NCBI GenBank assembly: GCA_964479375.1 | Contig: CAYZKD010000012.1 | Coordinates: forward strand, 1-21,655 | Length of the DNA stretch: 21,655 nucleotides | Direction: 5' to 3' | Source of the DNA: CAYXTC01 sp964479375 | GTDB lineage: Bacteria > Patescibacteriota > Minisyncoccia > Minisyncoccales > GWA2-38-27 | In this document: positions 6,204 through 13,688 of the stretch, piece by piece | Position numbering within the stretch: position 1 is the stretch's first letter | Layout: each line of letters starts with the position of its first letter | Notes under the pieces: model-generated | The model's database searches: none | Seen by the model: only the letters and a program-made list of their open reading frames with translations | Told to the model about the DNA's origin: nothing | Position numbers and translations under genes: made by a program

Positions 6204-7274
6204 ATGGATTACCAAGTCAAACTCAACAACCTTCTTGACATAACCCTTTCTGAAAAAGCCTCCGACCTCCACATTTCAGTAGAGCATCCCCCCGTATTAA
6301 GAATAGCAGGAGGCCTTGTCCCCCTGGCCAAAATGGATAAGTTAACCAGAGAGAACACCGAGGGGTTGGCCTTTGCTTTAATGAGCCAGGAGCAGAGAGA
6401 AAGGTTTTTAACAAGAAAACAGATTGACTTTTCCTATAACTTTCAGAACAAGGTTAGGTTCAGGGTTAACGTCTTTTTTCAGAGGGGGAATATTTCCTGC
6501 GCTTTGAGGCTAATACCGTCTGAGATTGCCAATATTGACGAATTAAACCTGCCCCCTATCCTCCACGAGTTCACCAGAAAGCCTCAGGGGTTTTTCTTGG
6601 TCACCGGGCCTTCCAGCCAGGGAAAATCCACTACTCTGGCTGCTATGATAGACGAGGTAAACCACACCAGGGACGATCACGTCATCACTATTGAAGACCC
6701 CATTGAATACGTTTTTGAGGACGACAGATGTATCGTCGATCAAAGGGAAATGTATCAGGACGCTCTGAGTTTTGCAGGAGCCCTAAAAGCCACTTTCCGC
6801 CAAGATCCTGACATAATAATGGTAGGGGAGATGAGGGACCCGGAGACCATTTCCACGGCTATTACTGCAGCAGAAACCGGCCATCTGGTTTTTGCCACCC
6901 TGCACACCAATTCAGCAGGGCAAACTGTTCATCGCATAATCGACTCTTTCCCCGCAGCCCAGCAGAACCAGGTCAGATCTCAGCTTTCAGGATCCTTATT
7001 GGGCGTTCTTTCTCAAAGATTGGTGCCTAGAATAAAAGGAGGCTTGATTCCGGCCTGTGAACTTATGATTGCTACCCCTGCCATTTCCAATCTGATTAGA
7101 GAGAATAAAATACACGAACTGCCAATGGTTATTGATACTTCGGCAGAACTGGGCATGATCTCTTTGGACAGGTATCTGGCCAATCTGGTCAGGGCCAAGG
7201 AGACGGATATTAATGTGGCTCAGAATTATTCTTTGAACCCCGAAGAACTAAGGGCCCTAGTGAGGAGGAAATAA
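6204..7274 (+). CDS. pilT: pilus retraction ATPase PilT
   Basis: A 356-residue hexameric ATPase that depolymerises the pilus. N-terminal PAS-like domain (LLDITLSEKASDLHISVEHPPVLRI begins in the typical PilT manner), then Walker A GPSSQGKS (135-142), Asp box ITIEDPIEYVF, Walker B DPDIIMVGEMRDPET and His box TGHLVFATLHTN. It lacks the tetracysteine zinc site of PilB, which supports PilT rather than a second extension motor. The P-loop has S-S-Q where most PilT proteins have T-G-S, but the invariant G, K and S remain. The ATG lies 3 nt after the response-regulator stop; pilC follows 2 nt downstream. Confidence 0.94.
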   Translation: MDYQVKLNNLLDITLSEKASDLHISVEHPPVLRIAGGLVPLAKMDKLTRENTEGLAFALMSQEQRERFLTRKQIDFSYNFQNKVRFRVNVFFQRGNISCALRLIPSEIANIDELNLPPILHEFTRKPQGFFLVTGPSSQGKSTTLAAMIDEVNHTRDDHVITIEDPIEYVFEDDRCIVDQREMYQDALSFAGALKATFRQDPDIIMVGEMRDPETISTAITAAETGHLVFATLHTNSAGQTVHRIIDSFPAAQQNQVRSQLSGSLLGVLSQRLVPRIKGGLIPACELMIATPAISNLIRENKIHELPMVIDTSAELGMISLDRYLANLVRAKETDINVAQNYSLNPEELRALVRRK

Positions 7275-7276
7275 AG

Positions 7277-8479
7277 ATGAAATTTAATTATCAGGCCAGA
7301 ACCAAAGAGGGGAAGATAAAGTCCGGCGTTGTAGAGGCTTCCACTAAAGAGGCTGCTTTCGAAGTCTTAAAGGGAAGGGGGCTTTATGTCACTGCCATAG
7401 AGAAGTATTCTCCTCCAGTCTATGCTCGGAAGATGAAGATCTTTGAAAGAGTCAGCAGAAAAGACGTGGTTCACTTTTCCCGCCAACTGGCCATTATGTT
7501 TCAGTCGAAAGTTCCTTTAGTGGAATCTTTTCGCACTTTGGCCAAACAGACAGATAACGAGACGTTTAAAGAAAAGATTTTAGGCGCTGCCCAGGAAATT
7601 GAAGGAGGGATGCAACTTTCCAAGGCATTGGGAGAGTACCCTAAAATTTTTTCCAAGTTTTATGTAAGCATGGTCAGGTCAGGCGAAGCCTCGGGAAAAC
7701 TGACAGAAGTATTCAATTATCTGGCAGATTATTTGGAAAGAGAGCACCATTTTCACAGCAAGCTTGTAGGGGCTCTGGTTTACCCTGCCTTTATTTTGTT
7801 TGTTTTTGTGTCGGTAGTCGCTATTATAATAACCTTTGTAATTCCCCAATTAGCCTCTGTTTTAGAGCAAACAGAACAGGAACTCCCGTGGATTACCAGA
7901 TTTGTTATCTCAGCATCTACTTTCTTAAGGGCAAAGGGGTGGATTGTTATTTTGGTATTGGTGGGTTTGGGTTTTTTGGCATATCGTCTTGTAAGGACAG
8001 CAATTGGCAAGAAATTTTCTGACAGGTATTTACTAAAATTGCCTCTTCTGGGTTCTTTTCTGAAAAAGCTTTATCTTGCCAGGCTTGCCCTTAACTTATC
8101 TACCCTAATATCTGGGGGGCTGCCCATTGTCCAGGCCCTGGAGATTACGGCCAGCATTATAGGCAATAGTGTTTTTGAAAAAGTTATCTATCATACCAGA
8201 GACGAAGTAAGAAAGGGAGAAACTATGAGTTCTGTGCTAAGGCGCTACCCTGAGGTTATCTCTCCTTTGTTTTTACAGATGATAGTTGTGGGGGAAAAGA
8301 CAGGGGGGCTGGAGAAAACTCTGGGGAATGTGGTGGACTTTTACCAGAAAGATGTGGACAGGGGATTAGATGAGTTTATTAAGCTTTTAGAGCCTATCCT
8401 GATTATTGTTTTAGGCCTTGTTGTGGGAGGGCTGATGGCAGCCGTATTAATGCCGATCTATTCAATAAGCTCCTTTTAG
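7277..8479 (+). CDS. pilC: type IV pilus inner-membrane platform protein PilC (GspF family)
   Basis: A 400-residue polytopic membrane protein. Typical start MKFNYQARTKEGKIKSGVVEA, followed by two GspF domains: the first with VHFSRQLAIMFQSKVPLVESF (about 70-95), the second with ARLALNLSTLISGGLPIVQALE (about 268-290). Membrane helices are near 165-195 (VYPAFILFVFVSVVAIIITF), 220-240 (WIVILVLVGLGFLAY) and 368-395 (EPILIIVLGLVVGGLMAAVL). PilC is the platform rotated by PilB and PilT during pilin insertion and removal. Length and domain count are normal. A strong GAGGAGG ribosome-binding site lies within the last codons of pilT. It is the last gene of this operon segment. Confidence 0.95.
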   Translation: MKFNYQARTKEGKIKSGVVEASTKEAAFEVLKGRGLYVTAIEKYSPPVYARKMKIFERVSRKDVVHFSRQLAIMFQSKVPLVESFRTLAKQTDNETFKEKILGAAQEIEGGMQLSKALGEYPKIFSKFYVSMVRSGEASGKLTEVFNYLADYLEREHHFHSKLVGALVYPAFILFVFVSVVAIIITFVIPQLASVLEQTEQELPWITRFVISASTFLRAKGWIVILVLVGLGFLAYRLVRTAIGKKFSDRYLLKLPLLGSFLKKLYLARLALNLSTLISGGLPIVQALEITASIIGNSVFEKVIYHTRDEVRKGETMSSVLRRYPEVISPLFLQMIVVGEKTGGLEKTLGNVVDFYQKDVDRGLDEFIKLLEPILIIVLGLVVGGLMAAVLMPIYSISSF

Positions 8480-8518
8480 TTTTCCACAGACTTCGCTTTT
8501 CAAAACCTCTTAATAGGT

Positions 8519-8562
8519 TATAATTCGACAAAGGGTTGTAAAATTAAAAAAGGTCGACCTTT
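8519..8562 (+). promoter_or_regulatory. candidate pilin promoter with palindromic operator
   Basis: TATAAT at 8519-8524 (no strong -35) would start transcription near 8531, about 60 nt ahead of the pilin. The leader contains a perfect 14-bp palindrome, AAAGGTCGACCTTT (8549-8562), which may bind a dimeric regulator or form a short RNA hairpin. The 111-nt gap after pilC, together with the terminator after the first pilin, suggests that the major pilin is a separate transcript. Confidence 0.5.
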
Positions 8563-8590
8563 GAAGAGAAAATAACACCATAAATACAAA

Positions 8591-9040
8591 ATGAGAAAGC
8601 AAAAAGGTTTTACATTGATTGAATTGTTGGTAGTTATCGCTATCATTGGCATATTAGCTGCTATTGTTTTGGTTTCTCTTTCTGGAGCTAGAGACAGGGC
8701 TAAAGACGCCAGGATTCAATCTGGCATGGGCCAGATTAGAGCCGTTGCGGAAATAGAGTATAATGACAGTGACTATAGTTATGACGATTTATTTACCATG
8801 GACACCGGTGAATATACGAATGAAGATGTCGAAACTCTGGTAACCGATATAGACGGTAATGCTCCGACCGGCGAATCGTTTACGGGTCAAGACAGCGACG
8901 GGGCGTATTGTGCCTATGTGCCGCTTAATCGGAGCGGCTATCATTGCGTAGACAGCAAGGGCTTCTCAGATAGCGTAGATACAGATCCTAGCGGAAGCGG
9001 TTATTGCGACGGGACTACTTTTGTTTGTCCTTCCACCTAA
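8591..9040 (+). CDS. type IV pilin (probable major pilin)
   Basis: A 149-residue prepilin. The short basic leader MRKQKG ends at a class III cleavage site, with processing expected between G6 and F7, giving mature FTLIE with the conserved Glu at +5. A hydrophobic helix follows (FTLIELLVVIAIIGILAAIVLVSL). The globular domain has four cysteines in its C-terminal half (YCAYV, HCVD, YCDG, VCPS), enough for one or two disulphides, and is rich in Asp/Ser/Gly/Tyr. It has its own probable promoter and a strong terminator, consistent with high, separate expression, so it is the better candidate for the major subunit. There is no obvious Shine-Dalgarno. Confidence 0.92.
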   Translation: MRKQKGFTLIELLVVIAIIGILAAIVLVSLSGARDRAKDARIQSGMGQIRAVAEIEYNDSDYSYDDLFTMDTGEYTNEDVETLVTDIDGNAPTGESFTGQDSDGAYCAYVPLNRSGYHCVDSKGFSDSVDTDPSGSGYCDGTTFVCPST

Positions 9041-9058
9041 TGATTTAACACAGAAGGG

Positions 9059-9104
9059 ATCCAAGGCCCGGTGTTTATTATCGGGTCTTGGATTTTGTCT
9101 TATT
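9059..9104 (+). terminator. intrinsic terminator between the two pilin genes
   Basis: ATCCAAGGCCCG (9059-9070) pairs with CGGGTCTTGGAT (9082-9093): 12 bp with one G-U pair and an 11-nt loop. A T-rich tail (TTTTGTCTTATT) follows and ends 5 nt before the next gene's ATG. Partial read-through would give a pilin1:pilin2 expression ratio well above one. Confidence 0.85.
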
Positions 9105-9108
9105 AGCC

Positions 9109-9555
9109 ATGGCGACTAAGTTAAAGAAAAAAGAAAAGGGATTTACCCTGATAGAACTCCTGGTCGTAGTGGCCATAATAGGGCTGTTGGTTACTTTGAG
9201 TTTAGTTGCGCTTCGTCATTATAAGTTAAAAGCACAGGATTCGAGAATTACTGCGACTTTGTCTCAGATGAGGAGTGTTTCCGCTCAGATTTATAGTGAC
9301 GAGTCCACTTATTCTAATATCTGCTCCGGAGGGACTTTAAACGACAGCGAGGACTATCCTAATTTGCAGACGATTAAAGAAGGAACAGAGAAGGTGAACG
9401 GCGGCACTTCTCCTTCCTGCTCTCTGTCTGCTGACAATAATGATTATTGCGTTACCTCTCCCCTGGTGACAGGCGGCACCCTCTGTGTTGACTCTTTAGG
9501 CTATGTGGGGGAAGAAAGGCCCGACTGCGCAAATGGAGTTTGCTCGGCAGATTGA
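9109..9555 (+). CDS. type IV pilin-like protein
   Basis: A 148-residue prepilin. The ATG at 9109 is chosen because it gives a standard leader, MATKLKKKEKG, cleaved before F12 (FTLIE, Glu at +5). An in-frame TTG at 9088 would lie inside the preceding terminator stem. The hydrophobic helix FTLIELLVVVAIIGLLVTLSLVAL precedes a Ser/Thr-rich globular domain with six cysteines (ICSGG, SCSLS, YCVTS, LCVD, DCANG, VCSAD). It is a paralogue of the upstream pilin (shared helix and a C-terminal cysteine pattern including CVDS). It sits just after the pilin1 terminator and lacks a visible ribosome-binding site, which suggests lower expression and a minor-pilin role. Confidence 0.88.
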   Translation: MATKLKKKEKGFTLIELLVVVAIIGLLVTLSLVALRHYKLKAQDSRITATLSQMRSVSAQIYSDESTYSNICSGGTLNDSEDYPNLQTIKEGTEKVNGGTSPSCSLSADNNDYCVTSPLVTGGTLCVDSLGYVGEERPDCANGVCSAD

Positions 9556-9561
9556 TTGCAG

Positions 9562-9601
9562 GAAGAGATCCCTTAGGGGCTTCTTTTGTTACTGTTTTTT
9601 T
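9562..9601 (+). terminator. weak candidate terminator after pilin 2
   Basis: GAAG/CTTC (9562-9565 and 9580-9583) and CCC/GGG (9570-9572 and 9576-9578) form an imperfect stem with bulges. T-rich sequence follows (9584-9601, ending in seven T). The stem is poor, so this is tentative. Confidence 0.35.
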
Positions 9602-9616
9602 GGGTAGGATACTAAA

Positions 9617-10432
9617 ATGGCTTTGGCTTATATCTTCATCTTTTTTTTAGGGCTAATCGTAGGCAGTTTTCTAAACTGCTTGATTTACAGAGTGGAAGAA
9701 AAAAAGAATTTTTGGAAAGGAAGGTCTTTCTGTCCTTGTTGCGGTCACGTTCTTCGTTGGCAGGACTTAATGCCCGTGCTTAGTTTTGTTTATCTGAGGG
9801 GCAGATGTCGTTATTGCCAAGAAAAAATTTCTCTCCAGTATCCCTTGGTGGAACTTTTTACCGGCGCTATTTTTACTTTAGTATTCTATTTTCAGTTTTT
9901 TTCCGTTGCCCAAGGGGGGTTGGTATTTAGTTTGAAAAATGTGATTTCTTCTTTGTTCTTGTGGTTTATTTTTTCCTCTCTGGTCGTAGTTTTCGTGTAT
10001 GACTTAAAGCACTTTATTATCCCGGACAAAATAATATATCCCGCTATTCTGGCAGCCTTGGGATATAATGTTTATCTTTTTTTAATTGATCGATATTTTA
10101 TCCATTTGTTTTTAAATAATATCTATTCTGCTTTTGCGGCATCTTTCTTTTTTCTCATTATAATCTTAATCTCCAAGGGGAAAGGAATGGGATTAGGGGA
10201 TGCCAAGATGGGCTTTTTAATGGGCCTTTTGCTTGGGCCCGTTAATGTTGTCGTCGCTCTGTTTTCCTCTTTTATTATTGGTGCTATAATAGGAATAGGC
10301 CTTATCGTTCTTAAAAAGAAAAAAATGAAAAGCGAAGTGCCCTTCGGGCCTTTCTTGGTAACAGGCACAACAATAGCCATGTTCTGGGGTCAAGAATTGG
10401 CTAACTGGTACCTTATTAACCTTTTTATCTAA
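9617..10432 (+). CDS. pilD: prepilin peptidase / N-methyltransferase PilD (A24 family)
   Basis: A 271-residue polytopic membrane aspartyl protease that cleaves the prepilin leader after Gly and usually methylates the new N-terminus. The N-terminal cytoplasmic domain carries the zinc tetracysteine C39-x2-C42 and C64-x2-C67 (FCPCCGH, RCRYC) typical of bifunctional enzymes. The A24 catalytic aspartates are D129 (VYDLKHFIIPD) and D195 in GLGD (GMGLGDAKMG, 190-199). Several membrane helices flank these. It should process all five class III signal-containing proteins encoded here. GGTAGGA upstream is a plausible ribosome-binding site. The stop overlaps the next start by one base (TAATG). Confidence 0.95.
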   Translation: MALAYIFIFFLGLIVGSFLNCLIYRVEEKKNFWKGRSFCPCCGHVLRWQDLMPVLSFVYLRGRCRYCQEKISLQYPLVELFTGAIFTLVFYFQFFSVAQGGLVFSLKNVISSLFLWFIFSSLVVVFVYDLKHFIIPDKIIYPAILAALGYNVYLFLIDRYFIHLFLNNIYSAFAASFFFLIIILISKGKGMGLGDAKMGFLMGLLLGPVNVVVALFSSFIIGAIIGIGLIVLKKKKMKSEVPFGPFLVTGTTIAMFWGQELANWYLINLFI

Positions 10433-10977
10433 TGAAATCTAAAGGATTTACCTTAGTTGAACTGTTTGTGACAATTGCCATTGCTTTACTCTTGGGGTCG
10501 GCAGCTGTTTTGGGGTATAACTCGGTCCAAGAAAGGCTTGCCCTAGACAGGAGCGCCTTTAAGTTGGCTCAAGACATAAGAAGGGCTCAGGAAATGGCCA
10601 TGGCTCAGGAAGCGTACGAAGGAGAGGTTTCCCATGGCGGTTATGGCATATATTTAAGCGCTACCTTGCCTGATTCCTATATCTTTTTTACAGACCTTCC
10701 GCAGGGAGATTCTAATCCCAATAAAAAGTATGATCCCGGGACAGAGAAGATAAAAGAATTGTTTTACGAAAGCGGTGTCGAAATAAAGGATTTGGTGGAC
10801 GCGGATTACTGCGTTAATATAATTTTTGCTCCTCCTCATCCTTATCTCTATCTTAAAGATAACGACGGAGAAGATTTAGGCAATGAAATTAGCATAGTAA
10901 TTTCCCTAAAAAAAGACCCCTCGGCTACCAGAACAGTCCATGTTAATAAGGCAGGCCTAATTTATGTTGAAAATTAA
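10432..10977 (+). CDS. GspH/FimT-like minor pseudopilin
   Basis: A 181-residue prepilin: leader MKSKG, then FTLVE with Glu at +5 and a hydrophobic helix (FTLVELFVTIAIALLLGSAAVLG). It continues into the GspH/FimT-type segment LDRSAFKLAQDIRRAQEMAMAQEA (about 37-60), which is diagnostic for this minor pseudopilin group. The C-terminal beta domain contains GGYGIYLSATLPDSYIFFTD, the usual GspH core strand pattern. Such minor pilins form the initiating tip complex. It is coupled to pilD by TAATG and overlaps the next gene by 14 nt. Confidence 0.85.
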   Translation: MKSKGFTLVELFVTIAIALLLGSAAVLGYNSVQERLALDRSAFKLAQDIRRAQEMAMAQEAYEGEVSHGGYGIYLSATLPDSYIFFTDLPQGDSNPNKKYDPGTEKIKELFYESGVEIKDLVDADYCVNIIFAPPHPYLYLKDNDGEDLGNEISIVISLKKDPSATRTVHVNKAGLIYVEN

Positions 10978-11458
10978 AGGAAAAGAAGCAGGATTTACTT
11001 TTTTGGAAGTCATGATGGCCGTTTTTGTTTTGGTAGTGGGGATAGTCGCCGCTTACTTGATTTCCCAGACCCCTATTTTCTATACCCAAAACTCTATCAA
11101 CCGCTTAACGGCCGCTTTTTTGGCGCAGGAAGGCATAGAGATTGTCCGGAATATAAGGGATGAGAATTGGATAAACGGGAGGAATTGGGATGTTGGTTTG
11201 GAAAATTGCTCTTCGGGTTGCTATGGAGACTATAACGATTCAAGCCTAAGCAATTCTTCTAATCCTCCTTTTTTAAGACTTGACGAATTTTTCAATAATG
11301 ACGGGGTGGGCTCAGAAACCAAGTTTAAGCGCAAAATTATTATTGACAACCAAGGTGATTTCTTGGAAGTGAAATCAATAGTGGAGTGGACCCACAAGGG
11401 AGATCCTGATGATATTATGGTAGAAGACAATCTTTATAACTGGGGGAGTAACATATGA
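10964..11458 (+). CDS. pilV: PilV/GspI-like minor pseudopilin
   Basis: A 164-residue prepilin: leader MLKIKGKEAG, cleavage before F11 (FTFLE, Glu at +5). The helix FTFLEVMMAVFVLVVGIVAAYLIS is followed by AAFLAQEGIEIVRNIRDENW (about 45-64), the conserved helix of PilV-type minor pilins. One cysteine pair (NCSSGC) lies in the globular domain. It overlaps the upstream GspH-like gene by 14 nt and the downstream gene by 4 nt (ATGA), so the three minor pilins are translationally coupled. Confidence 0.82.
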   Translation: MLKIKGKEAGFTFLEVMMAVFVLVVGIVAAYLISQTPIFYTQNSINRLTAAFLAQEGIEIVRNIRDENWINGRNWDVGLENCSSGCYGDYNDSSLSNSSNPPFLRLDEFFNNDGVGSETKFKRKIIIDNQGDFLEVKSIVEWTHKGDPDDIMVEDNLYNWGSNI

Positions 11459-12003
11459 AGCAGAAAGGTTTTTCTTTAGTAGAATTTTTAGTGGCTGTGA
11501 CAGTTTTCCTGATAGCCCTTATGGCTCTGGTGGGAGTTTCCGCTTCCGCTCTCCGCAACCAGAGATATATTTTAGCCACTCAGCAATTGCTGGACCAGAG
11601 CAGTTATGCTTTAGAGTATATGAACAAATCCTTGAGGATGGCCAAAGAAGATGAGGAAGGGGATTGCATCGACCCAGACGATACTTACGAGCTTGATGGC
11701 GATTCTTTAAGATTTAAAAACCAAAGGAAGGAGTGCCAGGAATTTTCTTTGAGCGAAGGACAGCTTTTAGACAATAGATATAGCTTGGAAAGAAACGAGG
11801 ATGTTTATAGCGACATAATTTACTTGCCTTTGCTCTCGGATGATTTTGAGATTTTTGATTCTTGGGTTTCAGTAAGGGAAAGTAGATGGTATCAGCCCCG
11901 CGTCACTATAATGCTGAAGATAGCCGGAAAGGAGATGAAAGACAAGCCCAAAATTTACCTCCAGACTACAGTTTCCCAGAGAGATCTTAATCTAAGCGAT
12001 TAA
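11455..12003 (+). CDS. PilW/GspJ-like minor pseudopilin
   Basis: A 182-residue prepilin: leader MKQKG, FSLVE with Glu at +5, helix FSLVEFLVAVTVFLIALMALVGV. It continues into LATQQLLDQSSYALEYMNKSLRMA (about 41-64), the usual PilW/GspJ helix. The C-terminal beta domain (RVTIMLKIAGKEMKDKPKIYLQTTVSQR) matches the pattern of this class. It is the last pilin gene of the cluster, overlapping the PilV-like gene by ATGA, and is followed 2 nt later by the first 176-nt structured element. Confidence 0.78.
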   Translation: MKQKGFSLVEFLVAVTVFLIALMALVGVSASALRNQRYILATQQLLDQSSYALEYMNKSLRMAKEDEEGDCIDPDDTYELDGDSLRFKNQRKECQEFSLSEGQLLDNRYSLERNEDVYSDIIYLPLLSDDFEIFDSWVSVRESRWYQPRVTIMLKIAGKEMKDKPKIYLQTTVSQRDLNLSD

Positions 12004-12005
12004 AG

Positions 12006-12181
12006 GAGCGCAGGATTTGAACTATCATCCCCTGAGAAGCCAGAGAATAGATGATTTCTTCGTTACGCCTCCTCGGGTAGCCACAGACTATGCCTCGTTG
12101 GCAAGCCTTGAAATCACCTCATTCTGGCGAGTCGGACTCTTTGGCTTCTCAGAGAGATGAGCAGTCAGAACCCTGCGCTCT
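12006..12181. repeat. 176-nt structured element, copy 1
   Basis: This is a noncoding, strongly foldable segment. The outer stem is GAGCGCAGG/CCTGCGCTC (12006-12014 and 12172-12180). ACT/AGT (12021-12023 and 12163-12165), CATC/GATG (12026-12029 and 12156-12159) and an 11-bp perfect stem CTGAGAAGCCA/TGGCTTCTCAG (12032-12042 and 12142-12152) follow inside it. The first 21 nt are identical to those of copy 2 (14255-14430). The last 37 nt including the flank (12150-12186) match at 32 of 37 positions, and both copies are exactly 176 nt. The central octamer TGCCTCGT (12091-12098) is also shared at nearly the same offset. Read on the minus strand, the ends look tRNA-like: a GTTCAAATCC T-loop at one end and TTCTGAC, like a Gln anticodon loop, at the other. 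The strand is unknown. Confidence 0.65.
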
Positions 12182-12213
12182 AAAGGTCGCAGTAATTAAA
12201 TTAAAGAGAAAAT

Positions 12214-12771
12214 ATGGCTTGGATACTTTATATCATCTTAGGAATTATAGCCCTTGCGGTATTGTGGGCAGTGGTTGCCTACAACTCCTTTGTAAAACTG
12301 AGAAACAGGGCCAAAGAGGCTTGGGCAGACATTGATGTCCAGTTAAAGAGGAGGTATAACCTGATCCCCAATTTGGTTGATACGGTGAAGGGATATGCTT
12401 CTCATGAGAGAGATCTTTTCAAGAGGGTGACAAAAGCCAGGGCTCAGGCAATGGGGGCTCAGAGCGTGAAAGAGCAGTCAAGGGCAGAGAATGGCTTGAC
12501 TTCTGCTTTGAAGAGTTTGTTTGCCGTGTCTGAGAACTACCCCAACCTTAAGGCCTCCCAAAACTTTTTAGAACTGCAGCGAGAGTTGAGAGACACGGAA
12601 GACAAGATCCAGGCGGCAAGGAGATTTTATAACGCCAATGTCAGGGATTTGAATATTAAGGTAGAAAGTTTTCCCGCTCGGATAATTGCTTCTTTGTTCG
12701 GATTCGGCAAAATGAATCTTTTTGAAATTGAGGGGGGAGCAGCCAGAGAGCCGGTTGAAGTTAACTTTTAA
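12214..12771 (+). CDS. lemA: LemA family protein
   Basis: A 185-residue protein with an N-terminal membrane anchor (about 3-23, WILYIILGIIALAVLWAVVAY) and an all-helical domain. The LemA signature is clear: YNSFVKLRNRAKEAWADIDV, KRRYNLIPNLVDTVKGYASHE (about 46-66), LKSLFAVSENYPNLKAS (about 101-117) and RRFYNANVRDLNIKVESFPA. The biochemical role of LemA is not settled. It is very often co-encoded with the protease HtpX, as here (19 nt spacing), suggesting a shared envelope-stress function. Length and start are normal, with a purine-rich AAAGAGA ribosome-binding region upstream. Confidence 0.95.
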   Translation: MAWILYIILGIIALAVLWAVVAYNSFVKLRNRAKEAWADIDVQLKRRYNLIPNLVDTVKGYASHERDLFKRVTKARAQAMGAQSVKEQSRAENGLTSALKSLFAVSENYPNLKASQNFLELQRELRDTEDKIQAARRFYNANVRDLNIKVESFPARIIASLFGFGKMNLFEIEGGAAREPVEVNF

Positions 12772-12790
12772 AAATTAAAAAGGGCAAGAG

Positions 12791-13687
12791 ATGACTCTTT
12801 ATACCCACAAGGAATCCAATATTAGGAAAACTTGGTTTTACTTATTCATCTTCCTTGTTTTCATTATTGGCCTGGGCTGGCTGGTCTCTTACTTGATGGA
12901 TAGTTATATTATTCTGATCATAGCAGTGGTTTACAGCGTAACGGTAAGCGCCATAGGATATTGGAACTCAGACAAGATTGTCTTAAAAATGAGCCATGCC
13001 AAATCTGTGGAAGAAAAGAATAATCCTGAATTGTACAGGCTGGTGGAAAATCTCTGTATTACAGCAGGCCTTCCTTTGCCCAGAATATATGTAATTAACT
13101 CTGACCATCCCAATGCTTTTGCTGCAGGAAGAGACCCAGAGCATGCAGCAATAGCGGTTACTGCGGGGCTTTTAAACAAACTGGAGAGAGCAGAATTAGA
13201 AGGAGTGGTCGCTCATGAACTTTCCCATATTGGCAACAGAGACGCTTTGCTTCAAACAATGGTGGTAGTTTTGGTAGGAGTGGTTGTTATGATAACAGAT
13301 CTTTTTTTGAGGATAAGTTTTTACAGCAGGGGAGGAGGCGAAAGGGACAATAATGCCCAGCCCTTTATGCTCTTGATCGCTCTTGCCTTGGCTGTTTTGG
13401 CTCCTGTTCTTGCTGTCTTGATAAAACTGGCAATATCTCGAAAGAGAGAATATTTAGCAGATAGCGCAGGCGCTTTGTTAACCCGCTATCCCGAAGGATT
13501 AGCCCGGGCTCTGGAGAAGATTTCTTCTGACGGTCACGATTTAAAGACAGCCAGTAATTCCACAGCGCACCTCTTTATTGCCTCGCCTATTAGGGGGAAA
13601 AGAGGAAAAAGCTTCTTTTCCAGGTTATTTAGTACCCATCCACCCATTGAAAAAAGAGCCAGGAGATTAAGGGGGATGGAAGTTTAA
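12791..13687 (+). CDS. htpX: HtpX-like membrane zinc metalloprotease (M48)
   Basis: A 298-residue polytopic protease with the HExxH motif HELSH at 142-146 (VVAHELSHIGNRD) and the third zinc ligand E220 in KREYLADSAGA. Membrane helices lie near 15-35 and 37-57 before the catalytic domain and near 155-178 and 195-217 between the motif and E220, as in HtpX. The enzyme degrades misfolded or damaged membrane proteins at the cytoplasmic face. The C-terminal LFSTHPPIEKRARRLR segment is the typical HtpX ending. It sits in a tight lemA-htpX-zinc ribbon operon; the next ATG follows the stop after one base. Confidence 0.95.
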   Translation: MTLYTHKESNIRKTWFYLFIFLVFIIGLGWLVSYLMDSYIILIIAVVYSVTVSAIGYWNSDKIVLKMSHAKSVEEKNNPELYRLVENLCITAGLPLPRIYVINSDHPNAFAAGRDPEHAAIAVTAGLLNKLERAELEGVVAHELSHIGNRDALLQTMVVVLVGVVVMITDLFLRISFYSRGGGERDNNAQPFMLLIALALAVLAPVLAVLIKLAISRKREYLADSAGALLTRYPEGLARALEKISSDGHDLKTASNSTAHLFIASPIRGKRGKSFFSRLFSTHPPIEKRARRLRGMEV

Positions 13688-13688
13688 A

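Noticed and set aside
1379..8488. TTTTCCACA boxes at 1379-1387 and 8480-8488, upstream of pilM and of the pilin, resembling a DnaA-box variant
   Set aside because: Only two copies with different spacing to their -10 elements; a nine-base A/T-rich match is too weak to claim a replication or DnaA site.
12006..12181. Full tRNA-Gln gene on the minus strand
   Set aside because: T-loop-like and anticodon-loop-like pieces are visible, but there is no proper 5' acceptor/D-arm, the T-stem and anticodon stem pair poorly, and about 100 nt separate the parts.
12090..12335. Plus-strand open frame overlapping structured element copy 1 and the lemA start
   Set aside because: It overlaps lemA in another frame and crosses the folded element; composition is not protein-like.
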